DNA from: Nitrospirales bacterium | Lineage (GTDB): Bacteria; Nitrospirota; Nitrospiria; Nitrospirales; UBA8639 | NCBI GenBank assembly: GCA_021604005.1 | Contig: BQIV01000015.1 | Coordinates: 35,084 to 99,083, forward strand | DNA: 64,000 bases | Direction: 5' to 3' | In this document: piece after piece, positions 46,035 to 54,941 of the stretch | How positions within the stretch are numbered: position 1 is the first letter of the stretch | Layout of the letters: each line of letters begins with the position of its first letter | Program-made: the position numbers and the translations under genes | The notes under the pieces: model-generated | Database searches by the model: none | What the model saw: the letters and a program-made list of their open reading frames with translations, nothing else | Told to the model about the DNA's origin: nothing

Positions 46035-47813
46035 ATGAGTACCGTGAAAACGATTGAGGAAATTTTACAAGCGAATCCCAATGCCCCTACGAATGATGAG
46101 TATGCCAAAGATTTGGCCCGAAAACTCTTTCCGCCTAGAGATCAACGGGTTGAAAGAGAGCTTGATCTTAGCTTTCGGGAAGGGATGACCTCGTTAGCCG
46201 CTAGCGAATCGGAAAACGTCGAATGGTGTGGAGAATTTACGGTTGGCCTGTTGGAGGCTTCCCTGACATCGACACTCATTTCCCCTGAAGCCAAAACCAC
46301 GATTCAAGACATGATGGCCGACAGCATGCCGGCACTGGAGAAAGAAAAAACAATCGGACATTTCCACTTTAAATGGACAGAGACCAGTTCTGATTCCAGG
46401 GACAATGTGACGGAAGCGGACGTCGATGCTACTGGGGCAGAACTAAATACTTGTTGGGATCGATTTACCACTCATTTTCGTCAGCCTCAAGCCGCGCTTA
46501 TTGGCGGACAACGCATCATTGATGTCGACGTATTCTACAATCCCGGCCTCCATGGCAGTACGTCGTCCCATTCGAATAGAATTTTTCTCAATAGCCTCAC
46601 GGTCGTCAGCGACGATTGTCGACGTCGAACCACCTCGGCGCATGAATTATTTCATCGCGTGGAATATGCGTATGGGTACGTGACGGGCACGGCAGGCCAA
46701 AGATGGTGGGTAGAGGCGTTAGGATCATGGTCGCAAGAATATAGCTACGGTTCCGTCAATGATTACGTCAATCGAGTGAACGCGGGACTCAACGTGGTGG
46801 ATAGACAATTGCTCGACCGAAGCTACGATGCCTGTCATTATTGGAAGTACTTTGGCGAACAACTCGAAAAACGTAGTGCGGTTATCGGAAGTGAAGGCGA
46901 AGCCTTGAGAGAATTCTTGGAAGAATATTCAAGCAATGGTCTCGATGCGAAAGCGGCGAGCGGGACCATCACGCACAATCGAATCTCAAGAACTTTTGAT
47001 CAATTTTTTCAGGACTGGAGCAAAGCCAATTATATTAAAGACCTAGAAAACCCGTTCGTTAGGTATGAATATGATGAAGATGAACACGTCACCACGAGCT
47101 GCAGCCGAACCTACGGGCCTTATCGTCACGTCATCCCAACAATCGATGAAACGATTACCGGGAATACATTTTCATGGACATCACCTCCACAATCGGTGAA
47201 CGCGTATGCCACAGATTACCTACATTTCCCCATTAACCCTGGCGTTACACAATGCAGCATTCGATTCGAAGGCAACCCCTCCGGCGGGAGCGGCCAGTTT
47301 TCAACTCACCTTATTATGATCAAAGACAATCGCTGGAAGGTGATATACAACAATACTCACATTACGGAGCGAACCTGGAATCTGAGTGTGAACGCCGGAC
47401 AGTACGACCGTTGCGTACTCGTCGTCAATGGACTTGCAACAGGAGGACAATACGAGGTATCGGTCAATGCATGTGCCGCCGGTGTGTGGAAAGATATGTT
47501 TAATTTTGTCTGGACACTCGTTCAGTCTGGCAGTGACATTACCGGAACGGTGAAGACGACCGCTTGTGGCGTGTACACTGTAACTGGAAGCCTGAAGAAC
47601 GACAACATTACCCTGAAGGCGACCGGTAACTGTTGTAACTTTGAATATACGGGAAAGATTGAGGATTGCCAAAAAGGGTCAGGAACATGGACCAACGATT
47701 GTGGCGGTAACGGTTCCTGGACTATGAGCAAGACCAATACCAACGAAGCATTCGCTATACTTGAACAAGAAGAAATAGAGATGGCGGACGACCCCGCCAC
47801 AATGCGTAATTAG
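46035..47813 (+). CDS. Gluzincin-like metallopeptidase with C-terminal beta domain
   Basis: 592 residues from ATG 46035, preceded by AGGAAAGGA at a good distance. The catalytic region is 'TTSAHELFHRVEYAYG' (His203, Glu204, His207), with a third ligand candidate Glu227 in 'RWWVEALGSWSQE', the arrangement of gluzincin zinc peptidases. A long N-terminal acidic region (1-145) and a middle beta-rich part (~360-490) flank it. The last ~85 residues ('WTLVQSGSDITGTVKTTACG', 'GSGTWTNDCGGNGSWTM') resemble small beta domains of secreted proteins and contain paired Cys. No N-terminal signal peptide is visible, which is odd for such a domain set. No named family is recognised. Confidence 0.75.
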   Translation: MSTVKTIEEILQANPNAPTNDEYAKDLARKLFPPRDQRVERELDLSFREGMTSLAASESENVEWCGEFTVGLLEASLTSTLISPEAKTTIQDMMADSMPALEKEKTIGHFHFKWTETSSDSRDNVTEADVDATGAELNTCWDRFTTHFRQPQAALIGGQRIIDVDVFYNPGLHGSTSSHSNRIFLNSLTVVSDDCRRRTTSAHELFHRVEYAYGYVTGTAGQRWWVEALGSWSQEYSYGSVNDYVNRVNAGLNVVDRQLLDRSYDACHYWKYFGEQLEKRSAVIGSEGEALREFLEEYSSNGLDAKAASGTITHNRISRTFDQFFQDWSKANYIKDLENPFVRYEYDEDEHVTTSCSRTYGPYRHVIPTIDETITGNTFSWTSPPQSVNAYATDYLHFPINPGVTQCSIRFEGNPSGGSGQFSTHLIMIKDNRWKVIYNNTHITERTWNLSVNAGQYDRCVLVVNGLATGGQYEVSVNACAAGVWKDMFNFVWTLVQSGSDITGTVKTTACGVYTVTGSLKNDNITLKATGNCCNFEYTGKIEDCQKGSGTWTNDCGGNGSWTMSKTNTNEAFAILEQEEIEMADDPATMRN

Positions 47814-47867
47814 CCGGCTGATTCAGCGTCAACGGCTCATTATCAATCACAATAACCAATATTCCTG

Positions 47868-47900
47868 GCCATTCAGCGCTGCTGAGCAGCGCTGAATGGC
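47868..47900 (+). terminator. Strong inverted repeat after the metallopeptidase gene
   Basis: GCCATTCAGCGCTGC at 47868 onward pairs perfectly over about 15 bp with its complement ending at 47900, with a 3-base loop TGA. It is followed by AAAAGG, not a T-run. Position after the stop suggests a terminator or mRNA end stabiliser. Confidence 0.5.
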
Positions 47901-47955
47901 AAAAGGCACACTCACCTATATGCGGAACAACACAATACGTGAATAGACTCCAGCC

Positions 47956-49059
47956 TTGAAGAGACATAAGACATACAGGAAGAGAAATTTTCTTTTTCTC
48001 ATTGGCTTTATCATTGCCATGGCAAGTGTAAGCAGCATTGCGGCAACGCCACACCTCTCTCAGAACTCATGGAGTTCCAGTGTGTTTTTATTCCCAATAG
48101 CTGTTTCTCAAATAGAACAGAAACAGGCAGAAATTCGCTCAGGTTTCACGAGACGCTGCCAACAGAAAGGCATCACCATGACTTCGGAGTTTTGCGAGCC
48201 AATTATACCTCTCAAACGTATCGTGATACTGAGGAGCCAAGAAAAGATGGGAAGCATGACTCAACGCGTGAAGACTGACATCCGCAAACAAGTCGACAAA
48301 AAAGACGTACAGGACATTGTCAAAATAACTGATGGGAACGTGATGGAAGACTACCTACAAAAAGAAAGCATACTGTTACTTTTTCCAGGAGAGTCAATTC
48401 ATGATCTATTTGGACAATTCATCCTTACTCTGAACATACCAGCCCCTAGTCCGGCAGTCGAAGGATTCCTCCAGGTTCGAAGTGCTCGAATGATTCGAGG
48501 CCAAACGCAGTTCACGGTACAGATGGACATCAGAACAAATGTTGCCATTACTGGTCAATGGAGTTACAGCAGACACCCGGATATCCGAAAAGTCTCACGT
48601 CCGATGTTCGACGATCCGAACTCCCTTATTGAAGGAGAAATTTTTCATCAAACGCCACTGACTCCCCAACCGTCAACCCCTCGCGTTACAAGCGCAAACA
48701 CCAAGTGGACCGTTGCCGAATTCAATCTTGAAAACGATCTTCTTGAACACAGCCTATCGATTGATCGGTGTGAGGAACTACTCGAAGTGTTCGATAAGAA
48801 GTTTTCTCGAGAGAAGAAACATTTTCTTCGCTGGTCCAAACCGTTAATACATCTTCAGACAATTGAAGCCATTGCCTCAGAAGTCGAAATGCAACGACTC
48901 TCAGATGGAGAAACGTTCAATATCACCCTCATGCTCGCTGAGCAGGAGTTAACCAGAAATAAAAGAGTCCAGCCACTCATTGAACATCCACTGACACTCG
49001 TAAACATAGATGGCATCAAGCAAGCCGGCACCATTGGATGCTCCATATCGCGACAGTAA
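47956..49059 (+). CDS. Exported protein of unknown function
   Basis: 367 residues from a TTG at 47956, accepted because a basic start plus hydrophobic stretch ('FLFLIGFIIAMASVSSIAA') follow and no better start precedes that signal. Predicted export. Cys residues at 'RRCQQKG' and 'EFCEPI', and one near each end, may pair. The central part 'VEGFLQVRSARMIRGQTQFTVQMDI' looks beta-stranded. I recognise no family. It shares the strand with the metallopeptidase, separated by the hairpin. Confidence 0.55.
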   Translation: MKRHKTYRKRNFLFLIGFIIAMASVSSIAATPHLSQNSWSSSVFLFPIAVSQIEQKQAEIRSGFTRRCQQKGITMTSEFCEPIIPLKRIVILRSQEKMGSMTQRVKTDIRKQVDKKDVQDIVKITDGNVMEDYLQKESILLLFPGESIHDLFGQFILTLNIPAPSPAVEGFLQVRSARMIRGQTQFTVQMDIRTNVAITGQWSYSRHPDIRKVSRPMFDDPNSLIEGEIFHQTPLTPQPSTPRVTSANTKWTVAEFNLENDLLEHSLSIDRCEELLEVFDKKFSREKKHFLRWSKPLIHLQTIEAIASEVEMQRLSDGETFNITLMLAEQELTRNKRVQPLIEHPLTLVNIDGIKQAGTIGCSISRQ

Positions 49060-49128
49060 ATTGAAGAACCGATTTAAGACACGGCTGAAAAAAGGTAGTA
49101 AGTCATTCCTTGAATTCAAGCCCTCACT

Positions 49129-49362
49129 TCATTTCTTCAAAGCTGCTATTCGCTCCTTGGCTGTTTGAGCCAAGTCGCCATTCGGGTCCATCTGGATGAT
49201 TTGTTCATAGAGCTGAATGGCATGCGGACGATTGCCTTGCTGCTCTTCGAATTTCGCGGTTTCGAATAACTGCTGAGGATCTTCTCCGCAGCCTCCCAGT
49301 CCCAGTATGCAAACGAGAATTCCGACATACACCAATTTGCCCCATAGACTTTTCATGAACAT
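49129..49362 (-). CDS. Small TPR-like lipoprotein
   Basis: 77 residues from ATG 49362 with AAGGAG 5 nt upstream. Lipobox 'LGGC' (Cys25). The mature ~50 residues hold one TPR-like helix pair ('QLFETAKFEEQQGNRPHAIQLYEQII'), ending 'AKERIAALKK'. Proteins of this kind can act as periplasmic adapters. It is encoded against its neighbours. Confidence 0.75.
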   Translation of the reverse strand: MFMKSLWGKLVYVGILVCILGLGGCGEDPQQLFETAKFEEQQGNRPHAIQLYEQIIQMDPNGDLAQTAKERIAALKK

Positions 49363-49528
49363 ATCGTCTCCTTTGAGTAAGAATTGTATATACGTATTTC
49401 AGACGAGGTGAGCCTTGTTCTGTACTGACTGCATCAGGGTAAAGGTTTCAGGGGCTCTCAGCCGATAATATTCACACAGGAGGAAACGCCAGACAAGTTA
49501 GCCCACGCTCTATATGAATGGGAATACC

Positions 49529-49807
49529 ATGAACGCTGTTCAGGATCTTGCGAAATCGTTAAAAAGTTTCGATGACTGTGAAATTCGGGTCTATACTCGT
49601 TTTGCGACCGAATGGCGGGATCAACGTCTTACCGAAGGCTCTCCGGAAGAAGTGGCGTTCTGGAATGCCATTGTGTCGATGTTGCTGGAGGAACGTCAAC
49701 GACGATCCAATGAAGTCCGACGATTAGAAGCCATGTTCAGAACCGGCAAAGACATTCAGGATGTAGACGACGATTCATCTGACATTGATGACTATACAAG
49801 CGTGTAG
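49529..49807 (+). CDS. Small acidic protein, paralogue of the gene at 45197
   Basis: 92 residues from ATG 49529; an in-frame ATG at 49514 is an alternative. It shares the core 'YTRFATEWRDQRL', 'FWNAIV' and 'EVRRLEAMFRTG' with the protein at 45197-45445. The C-terminus is an acidic tail (DVDDDSSDIDD). An AGGAGG lies at 49480, too far from the start to be its ribosome binding site without a leader. No known domain. Confidence 0.68.
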   Translation: MNAVQDLAKSLKSFDDCEIRVYTRFATEWRDQRLTEGSPEEVAFWNAIVSMLLEERQRRSNEVRRLEAMFRTGKDIQDVDDDSSDIDDYTSV

Positions 49808-49960
49808 GCCATGATGTCTCAGCGCCATGATCGCTTGCAGGCCTCAATTCCCTCCTCGATACACTCCTCAACCTGACTCTTGAGAATCTAATACTTCCCG
49901 CTCTGCTGTCTCCCCTACATCAAATTTTACAACCGCCACTTCGAAGCGACTCATACCGGC

Positions 49961-49982
49961 CATGCGTGGCTAGCCACGCATG
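49961..49982. repeat. Perfect 22-bp palindrome
   Basis: CATGCGTGGCTAGCCACGCATG reads the same on both strands (positions 49961-49982). It lies in the 435-base gap ahead of the OmpA-protein gene. It could be a regulator site or a cruciform/hairpin; no T-run follows. Confidence 0.6.
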
Positions 49983-50149
49983 CCCAACAACGCTCACCGC
50001 ACATCCAAGCCATCCACGCATGGACAAAATCACATAACGCATTGAAATATATACTGTTTCACTGATGCCAGTTTGGCACATCCATTGCTCAACCCACTGC
50101 CTACATCGGCCGCGCCATGTTCTTCGGAAAGGAGGTGAGAGGCACACAC

Positions 50150-50218
50150 ATGAAAAACCGCGCGGCCCAAGAGCGGGAAGACAACCCACTTTTTCAGTTT
50201 AACACCGTCAGTCCATGA
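50150..50218 (+). CDS. Possible 22-residue leader peptide
   Basis: An ATG at 50150 follows AAAGGAGGTGAG (11 nt spacing), one of the strongest ribosome binding sites in the window. The 22-codon frame ends 24 nt before the OmpA-family start. The product is hydrophilic with no known similarity. It may be a leader or chance. Confidence 0.3.
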   Translation: MKNRAAQEREDNPLFQFNTVSP

Positions 50219-50242
50219 CACATCAATTCAATGGAGGATTCA

Positions 50243-51112
50243 ATGAAACACGACGCACAACAATCACTCGCAGCGAAAAAGGCTTTCATGAAACAGTCCC
50301 CAAGCACATCAGGATCTGCACCATCTTCAAAAGAAACCCTCATGCTGGGATCCGGGTTGTTAGCCCTGACCCTGGGAATTGGAGGCATGTGGATGATTTC
50401 AGAGGATCAACCATTGCATGCCAATCCCGCCAATGCGGGTGAGATGAAACAGCTATCACAGACCATGAAAGCCTCGACATCTGGAACCATCTCAGAATTA
50501 GAGGCATCGACAGAAGGAACAGCCCCAATGCCTGTCGCCTCTGAAGACGATGCAGCCAATACAGGGAAATCCGGGTCTCTCGATCAAACCGACGTGTTCT
50601 TTGGATTTGATCAAGCCGGGCTTTCCGAAGAAGCCACCACCATACTCCAAGAAAAAATCGATACGCTGAAGGAAAAACAAGGCTGGCACATCACAGTACA
50701 AGGACACACGGATCAACATGGGTCCGATGCTTACAATCAACGGCTGGGACTTCGTCGGGCCAACGCCGTGAAGGCCTATCTGGCGGCTCAAGGGTTTGAA
50801 ACATCTACCATCGAAACAGAAAGTTTGGGGTCTCAGAACAACATCTGTACGGAAGACTCCGAAACCTGCTTCCAGAAGAATCGGCGTGCCCACATCATTC
50901 TGACAGTTGACCAGGTCTCGGCTTCTCTTTCAACGCCACTCGTTTCCGAAACACTGACAATAGAGCCGGAGACTATTCTCACGGTGAAACCGGATGTCGC
51001 CAACAGTCCGCTCCCTGAAGAGGATGACACAACGACGACAGCCTTGCTCTTGACAACCATTGATATAGAACCGGAAAGCGAATCAACCGCAACATTGAAC
51101 TCCCTCCCGTAA
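50243..51112 (+). CDS. pdsO: OmpA-family protein, PdsO-like
   Basis: 289 residues from ATG 50243 with GGAGG upstream. A cytoplasmic lead of ~33 residues precedes one membrane segment ('LMLGSGLLALTLGIGGMWMI'). A Ser/Thr-rich linker leads to the OmpA-like domain at ~118-220: 'DVFFGFDQAGLSEEA', 'ITVQGHTDQHGSDAYNQRLGLRRA' (seen as 'VQGHTDQHGSDAYNQRL') and 'KNRRAHI'. A Cys pair ('NICTEDSETC') is inserted before the last strand, as seen in many OmpA-like domains. The order OmpA protein, VIT/VWA protein and class GN sortase matches the proteobacterial dedicated sortase system, in which this protein is PdsO. The tail is Ser/Thr/Glu-rich. Confidence 0.8.
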   Translation: MKHDAQQSLAAKKAFMKQSPSTSGSAPSSKETLMLGSGLLALTLGIGGMWMISEDQPLHANPANAGEMKQLSQTMKASTSGTISELEASTEGTAPMPVASEDDAANTGKSGSLDQTDVFFGFDQAGLSEEATTILQEKIDTLKEKQGWHITVQGHTDQHGSDAYNQRLGLRRANAVKAYLAAQGFETSTIETESLGSQNNICTEDSETCFQKNRRAHIILTVDQVSASLSTPLVSETLTIEPETILTVKPDVANSPLPEEDDTTTTALLLTTIDIEPESESTATLNSLP

Positions 51113-51223
51113 CGTCACACTCACGAGAGCTGCGAACTGACATCCCACCGGTCATGTCGCAGCTCTCATTCCTACGGTTTCGAACGTGTCTCGTCCATTG
51201 GACACACGCTGCATTTTTTATTC

Positions 51224-53425
51224 ATGAAAGGGTTCTTGTTTATGAACATTCACCACAACCGCGAGACGGCTTATCTCACATTCGGACTCGCACATCGACT
51301 CACTCGTGTACGAGGGAACAGCAACATTACCTCAAGAGGTTTCTCCTCATATCACCTTCTCCTTTTCATAGTCCTGACGTTGATAGCACTCCTTATAGTG
51401 TTCACCACCGATGCCTACGCTGAATCATCAACACAACACACCTCTCCACATGACGCAACGCAAGGAACCCTCTTGTTTCGCTCATCGGAAGGACTTTCAT
51501 ATTCTCCTGCTCCGACCGTCGAGACGAATGCGCACATCTCCATCACGGGACTCATTTCAAGAACAATCGTTCGACAAACGTTTCAAAACCCTGGGCCTGG
51601 ATGGACCGAAGGGATCTATGTCTTTCCCCTCCCTGAGACGGCTGCCGTCGATCATCTTCGCATGCATATTGGAGATCGAGTGATTGAAGGCATCATCCAA
51701 GAACGGGCTCAAGCCAAACAGACCTACAGCACGGCAAAACGAGAAGGAAAACGGACCAGTCTCATTGAACAAGAACGGCCCAATATGTTCACCGCCTCAG
51801 TTGCGAATATTGGGCCACACGAAACGATCATGGTTGAAATTGAATACCAAGAGACGGTGCGCTATGAACGTGAAACATTCTCTCTCCGTTTTCCCATGGT
51901 CGTCGGGCCTCGATATATCCCCGGCACACCTGTCACTTCAGATGAATCACTGACCGCGCCAACAAGGCTCTCTGACGGACATGGATGGGCAACGAATACC
52001 CATCAGGTACCCGATGCTTCACGAATTACACCACCCGTTCAACATCCGAACCAAAAGCAGCTGAACCCAATCACGCTCACAATCGACCTCGCACCAGGAT
52101 TTCCACTTGCCAAACTCGCCTCAACCTATCATGACATTCATCATATCTCGAACAATACAACCCAACATCAAATCACCCTACAAGAAGGAAACGTTCCAGC
52201 AGATCGCGACTTTGAATTGATATGGGAAGCAGAACAGGAACATACCCCAAAAATGACGGTCTTCTCGGAACACTTCCGTGACGAAACATACATGATGCTG
52301 ATGCTCATGCCGCCAAGCCACATGTTTGCCGACCACGTGGCCTTGCCACGAGATGTAACTTTCGTCATCGACACCTCAGGCTCCATGCATGGGAGTTCCA
52401 TTGAACAGGCAAAGCTTGCCTTACAACTCGCCCTCACCCGTCTCACAGAACAAGATCGCTTTAATGTGATCCAATTCAATCATGTAACGGAGGCCTTGTT
52501 TTCTTCTTCTCAACCCGTCACGACAACGGCCATTCAGCAAGCGACCCTCTATGTCAAAGACCTACACGCTGAAGGTGGAACAGAAATGTTACCCGCCCTC
52601 ACACAAGCGTTCGTCCAGCACGACCCAACGACATACATACGACAAGTCGTTTTTATCACGGACGGACAGATTGGAAACGAACAACAACTCTTCAAAGCCA
52701 TCCAGAACGATCTGGCAGACACTCGCTTGTTCACCATTGGAATTGGCTCTGCGCCAAACAGTTATTTCATGCGGCATGCGGCCAAATTCGGACGTGGTAC
52801 CTTTACCTATATTGGTCGTATTGACGAAGTCCAAGACAAAATGAACCACCTGTTTCATGCACTTGAACACCCAGTACTCACAGACATCGACATGACATCG
52901 ACAGAAAATTCACCAGGGGACATCACCCCTGATCGCATTCCTGATCTCTATGTCGGTGAGCCGCTGATGATTGCCATTCGAACAGAAGCCGGATCCGAGC
53001 AACTACACATCAAAGGGAAAATCGGATCAAAGGTTTGGGAGAAAAGTATATCATTGCATGACGCGCTCCAACGTCGTGGCATCGCCACCTACTGGGCACG
53101 GCAGAAAATTATGACGTTAATGGATGACGATATGAAGAAGCAAGAGAACAGTCCTCTGCGCCAAGAGATTATCAACGTCGCTATGGATCACCATCTGGTG
53201 AGCCGTTATACCAGCTTGGTGGCGGTCGATGTCACACCTGTACGATCATCCGATCAAACACTTGCGCCCCATGCGATCAAGACGAACCTTCCTCACGGGC
53301 AAGACTACACGGCGATCTTCGGCTTAGCTGCAGGGGGGACATCGGGACCATGGCATTTCACCGTTGGGAGTATTCTTCTGCTGCTTGCGTGGGCGAGCAT
53401 GAGGTATCACAGGAGCGCATCATGA
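51224..53425 (+). CDS. Marine-type sortase target protein with VIT and VWA domains
   Basis: 733 residues; ATG 51242 is an alternative start. A membrane anchor/signal is at ~44-64 ('LLLFIVLTLIALLIVF'). A VIT domain follows ('ISRTIVRQTFQNPG', 'EGIYVFPLPETAAVDHLRM'), then a VWA domain with a MIDAS 'DTSGSM' at ~383-388. The C-terminus ends with 'FTVGSILLLLAWASM' and a basic tail, a sorting-signal layout. The expected Pro-x-Thr type recognition motif is not evident; 'GLAAGGTSGPWH' stands at that place, while an earlier 'NLPHGQDY' is conserved in the family. It is encoded before the sortase that should process it, with overlapping ATGA. Confidence 0.88.
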   Translation: MKGFLFMNIHHNRETAYLTFGLAHRLTRVRGNSNITSRGFSSYHLLLFIVLTLIALLIVFTTDAYAESSTQHTSPHDATQGTLLFRSSEGLSYSPAPTVETNAHISITGLISRTIVRQTFQNPGPGWTEGIYVFPLPETAAVDHLRMHIGDRVIEGIIQERAQAKQTYSTAKREGKRTSLIEQERPNMFTASVANIGPHETIMVEIEYQETVRYERETFSLRFPMVVGPRYIPGTPVTSDESLTAPTRLSDGHGWATNTHQVPDASRITPPVQHPNQKQLNPITLTIDLAPGFPLAKLASTYHDIHHISNNTTQHQITLQEGNVPADRDFELIWEAEQEHTPKMTVFSEHFRDETYMMLMLMPPSHMFADHVALPRDVTFVIDTSGSMHGSSIEQAKLALQLALTRLTEQDRFNVIQFNHVTEALFSSSQPVTTTAIQQATLYVKDLHAEGGTEMLPALTQAFVQHDPTTYIRQVVFITDGQIGNEQQLFKAIQNDLADTRLFTIGIGSAPNSYFMRHAAKFGRGTFTYIGRIDEVQDKMNHLFHALEHPVLTDIDMTSTENSPGDITPDRIPDLYVGEPLMIAIRTEAGSEQLHIKGKIGSKVWEKSISLHDALQRRGIATYWARQKIMTLMDDDMKKQENSPLRQEIINVAMDHHLVSRYTSLVAVDVTPVRSSDQTLAPHAIKTNLPHGQDYTAIFGLAAGGTSGPWHFTVGSILLLLAWASMRYHRSAS

Positions 53426-54009
53426 ACATGCCCAGCAGGCTTCTGTTCTGGATCATGCTGCCCCTGTGGTTTTTGGGAATAGGACATACCGGATATGGCG
53501 TATGGATATTCATGAAGGCCGAACTTGCTCAGCATCTCATTGAGCGAGCGTGGGTTCAAACTCAGAATGAGCAACGCCGGATTCCCCCATGGCCTTGGGC
53601 CGATACCTGGCCAATCGCAAAACTCCGGGTTCCACAACACGACATCGAGATGTTTGTGCTCTCCGGCGCCAGTGGGCGAACACTCGCGTTCGGGCCTGGG
53701 CATGTTTCAAGCAGTCCATTACCTGGCTCCATTGGCACAGCGATTTTCAATGGTCATCGTGATACGCATTTCGCATTTCTTGAACACATGCAAGCAGGCG
53801 ACACAATACTCATCGACGACATCTATGGTCAGACCACACCATTTACTATTCAGGACATGCAAGTTGTGGATGCACGTCAGTCCATCATCGTCCAAGACGA
53901 ATCTCACGCACAGCTTGCATTTGTGACGTGCTACCCGTTTGATGCCATCACACCCGGAGGTCCATTACGCTATATTGTGATTGGAACACACCACGCATCT
54001 TCGACCTAA
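53422..54009 (+). CDS. Class GN sortase
   Basis: 195 residues from ATG 53422, overlapping the target stop. An N-terminal membrane segment ('FWIMLPLWFLGIGHTGYGVWIF', abbreviated 'IMLPLWFLGIG') is followed by the sortase barrel with catalytic His112 ('FNGHRDTHF'), Cys170 ('VTCYPF') and Arg183 ('PLRYIVIG'). Gram-negative sortases of this class cleave one dedicated target encoded next to them, here the VIT/VWA protein. The two-component genes that often accompany the cluster are absent from the neighbourhood. Confidence 0.93.
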   Translation: MNMPSRLLFWIMLPLWFLGIGHTGYGVWIFMKAELAQHLIERAWVQTQNEQRRIPPWPWADTWPIAKLRVPQHDIEMFVLSGASGRTLAFGPGHVSSSPLPGSIGTAIFNGHRDTHFAFLEHMQAGDTILIDDIYGQTTPFTIQDMQVVDARQSIIVQDESHAQLAFVTCYPFDAITPGGPLRYIVIGTHHASST

Positions 54010-54025
54010 CGACCCGATCGTCATG

Positions 54026-54213
54026 AATATAGCGAATCCAAATACGTTCCAACCAGGAGAATATCACGAACTCCGCGCGGTACCATGTGAACATGAGGAA
54101 GGTTATGCCCGCTTGGATGACCTATATACGATTGACAGTTCAATAACGAAGAGTCAATCAGCATTCAGTCGATCGACATGTAACTGATTCGGCATAACTG
54201 AAACGGCTATAAC
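54026..54213 (+). mobile_element. MITE-like element, copy 3 (188 bp)
   Basis: It begins ATATAGCGAATCC (left terminal repeat slightly diverged) and ends GGCTATAAC at 54205-54213. The internal block begins at 54101. It has the same length as copy 1 though the sequences have diverged, and it starts 17 nt after the sortase stop. Confidence 0.7.
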
Positions 54214-54926
54214 CGCATACTGCTGCTCTCAAATTTTTAGTAAATCACCCATAAGACTTCGTGCACCATTCTCCAAGGATGGCGTCTACTCAGTTGTTGC
54301 TCCTTAGCCCACAGAAAAACATTCTCCGTGTGACATCAGAGGTGGTGGAAGTAAGACTGCTCTTGCAAGTTCCCGTTTCCTGATTCCGGACTTTCCTGCC
54401 ATCGACTTCCACATACCCCTAAAAAAGAAAGGAACTGTAGGCCCTCACCTACGATACCGATGGATACTTATGCCTACCACGGACTACAACCCTAACTAAA
54501 AATATCTAGGTATACAATTATATAAACTGACATTCGTGTTTTCGTATTTCTCATGAATTCAATAAGTTATTTCTGTTCATGACCGAATCACTGCCCATCA
54601 AACAAGCACACGTCTTTATGGAATACAGATTGCTAGCAATCACTCAACAGAGCGAGTCTCTGTCACCAGAACTCCTCGCTCTCAATGTGATAATCAACGT
54701 AGGCCGGACTAGGCTGCCTACTGGATAAACACATGACCCGAAACATAGAAAAGAAGGATTTGAAATGCGTGAACACATTCACCTGTTAGCCCGAAATCAA
54801 CGCGGTCGTCGACTCTTCCTTCCATTCTGATTTCTTTTTCTATGCCGACTGTACAAATGCATCCGATATTTTTGTACTTGACAAACACGCATACCTCTAC
54901 ACACATAACAGTTTGACAGACTCAAC
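54214..54926. other. Long intergenic region
   Basis: About 700 bases without a supported gene, A+T-rich in the middle (54490-54580). A TTGACA at 54878-54883 could be the -35 box of the protease-LPMO operon, but the expected -10 box is weak. Confidence 0.35.
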
Positions 54927-54941
54927 GTGAAAGGAACGATC

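Noticed and set aside
54718..54906. A minus-strand frame in the long gap before the protease
   Set aside because: It has no start signal or similarity and occupies the likely promoter of the protease gene.
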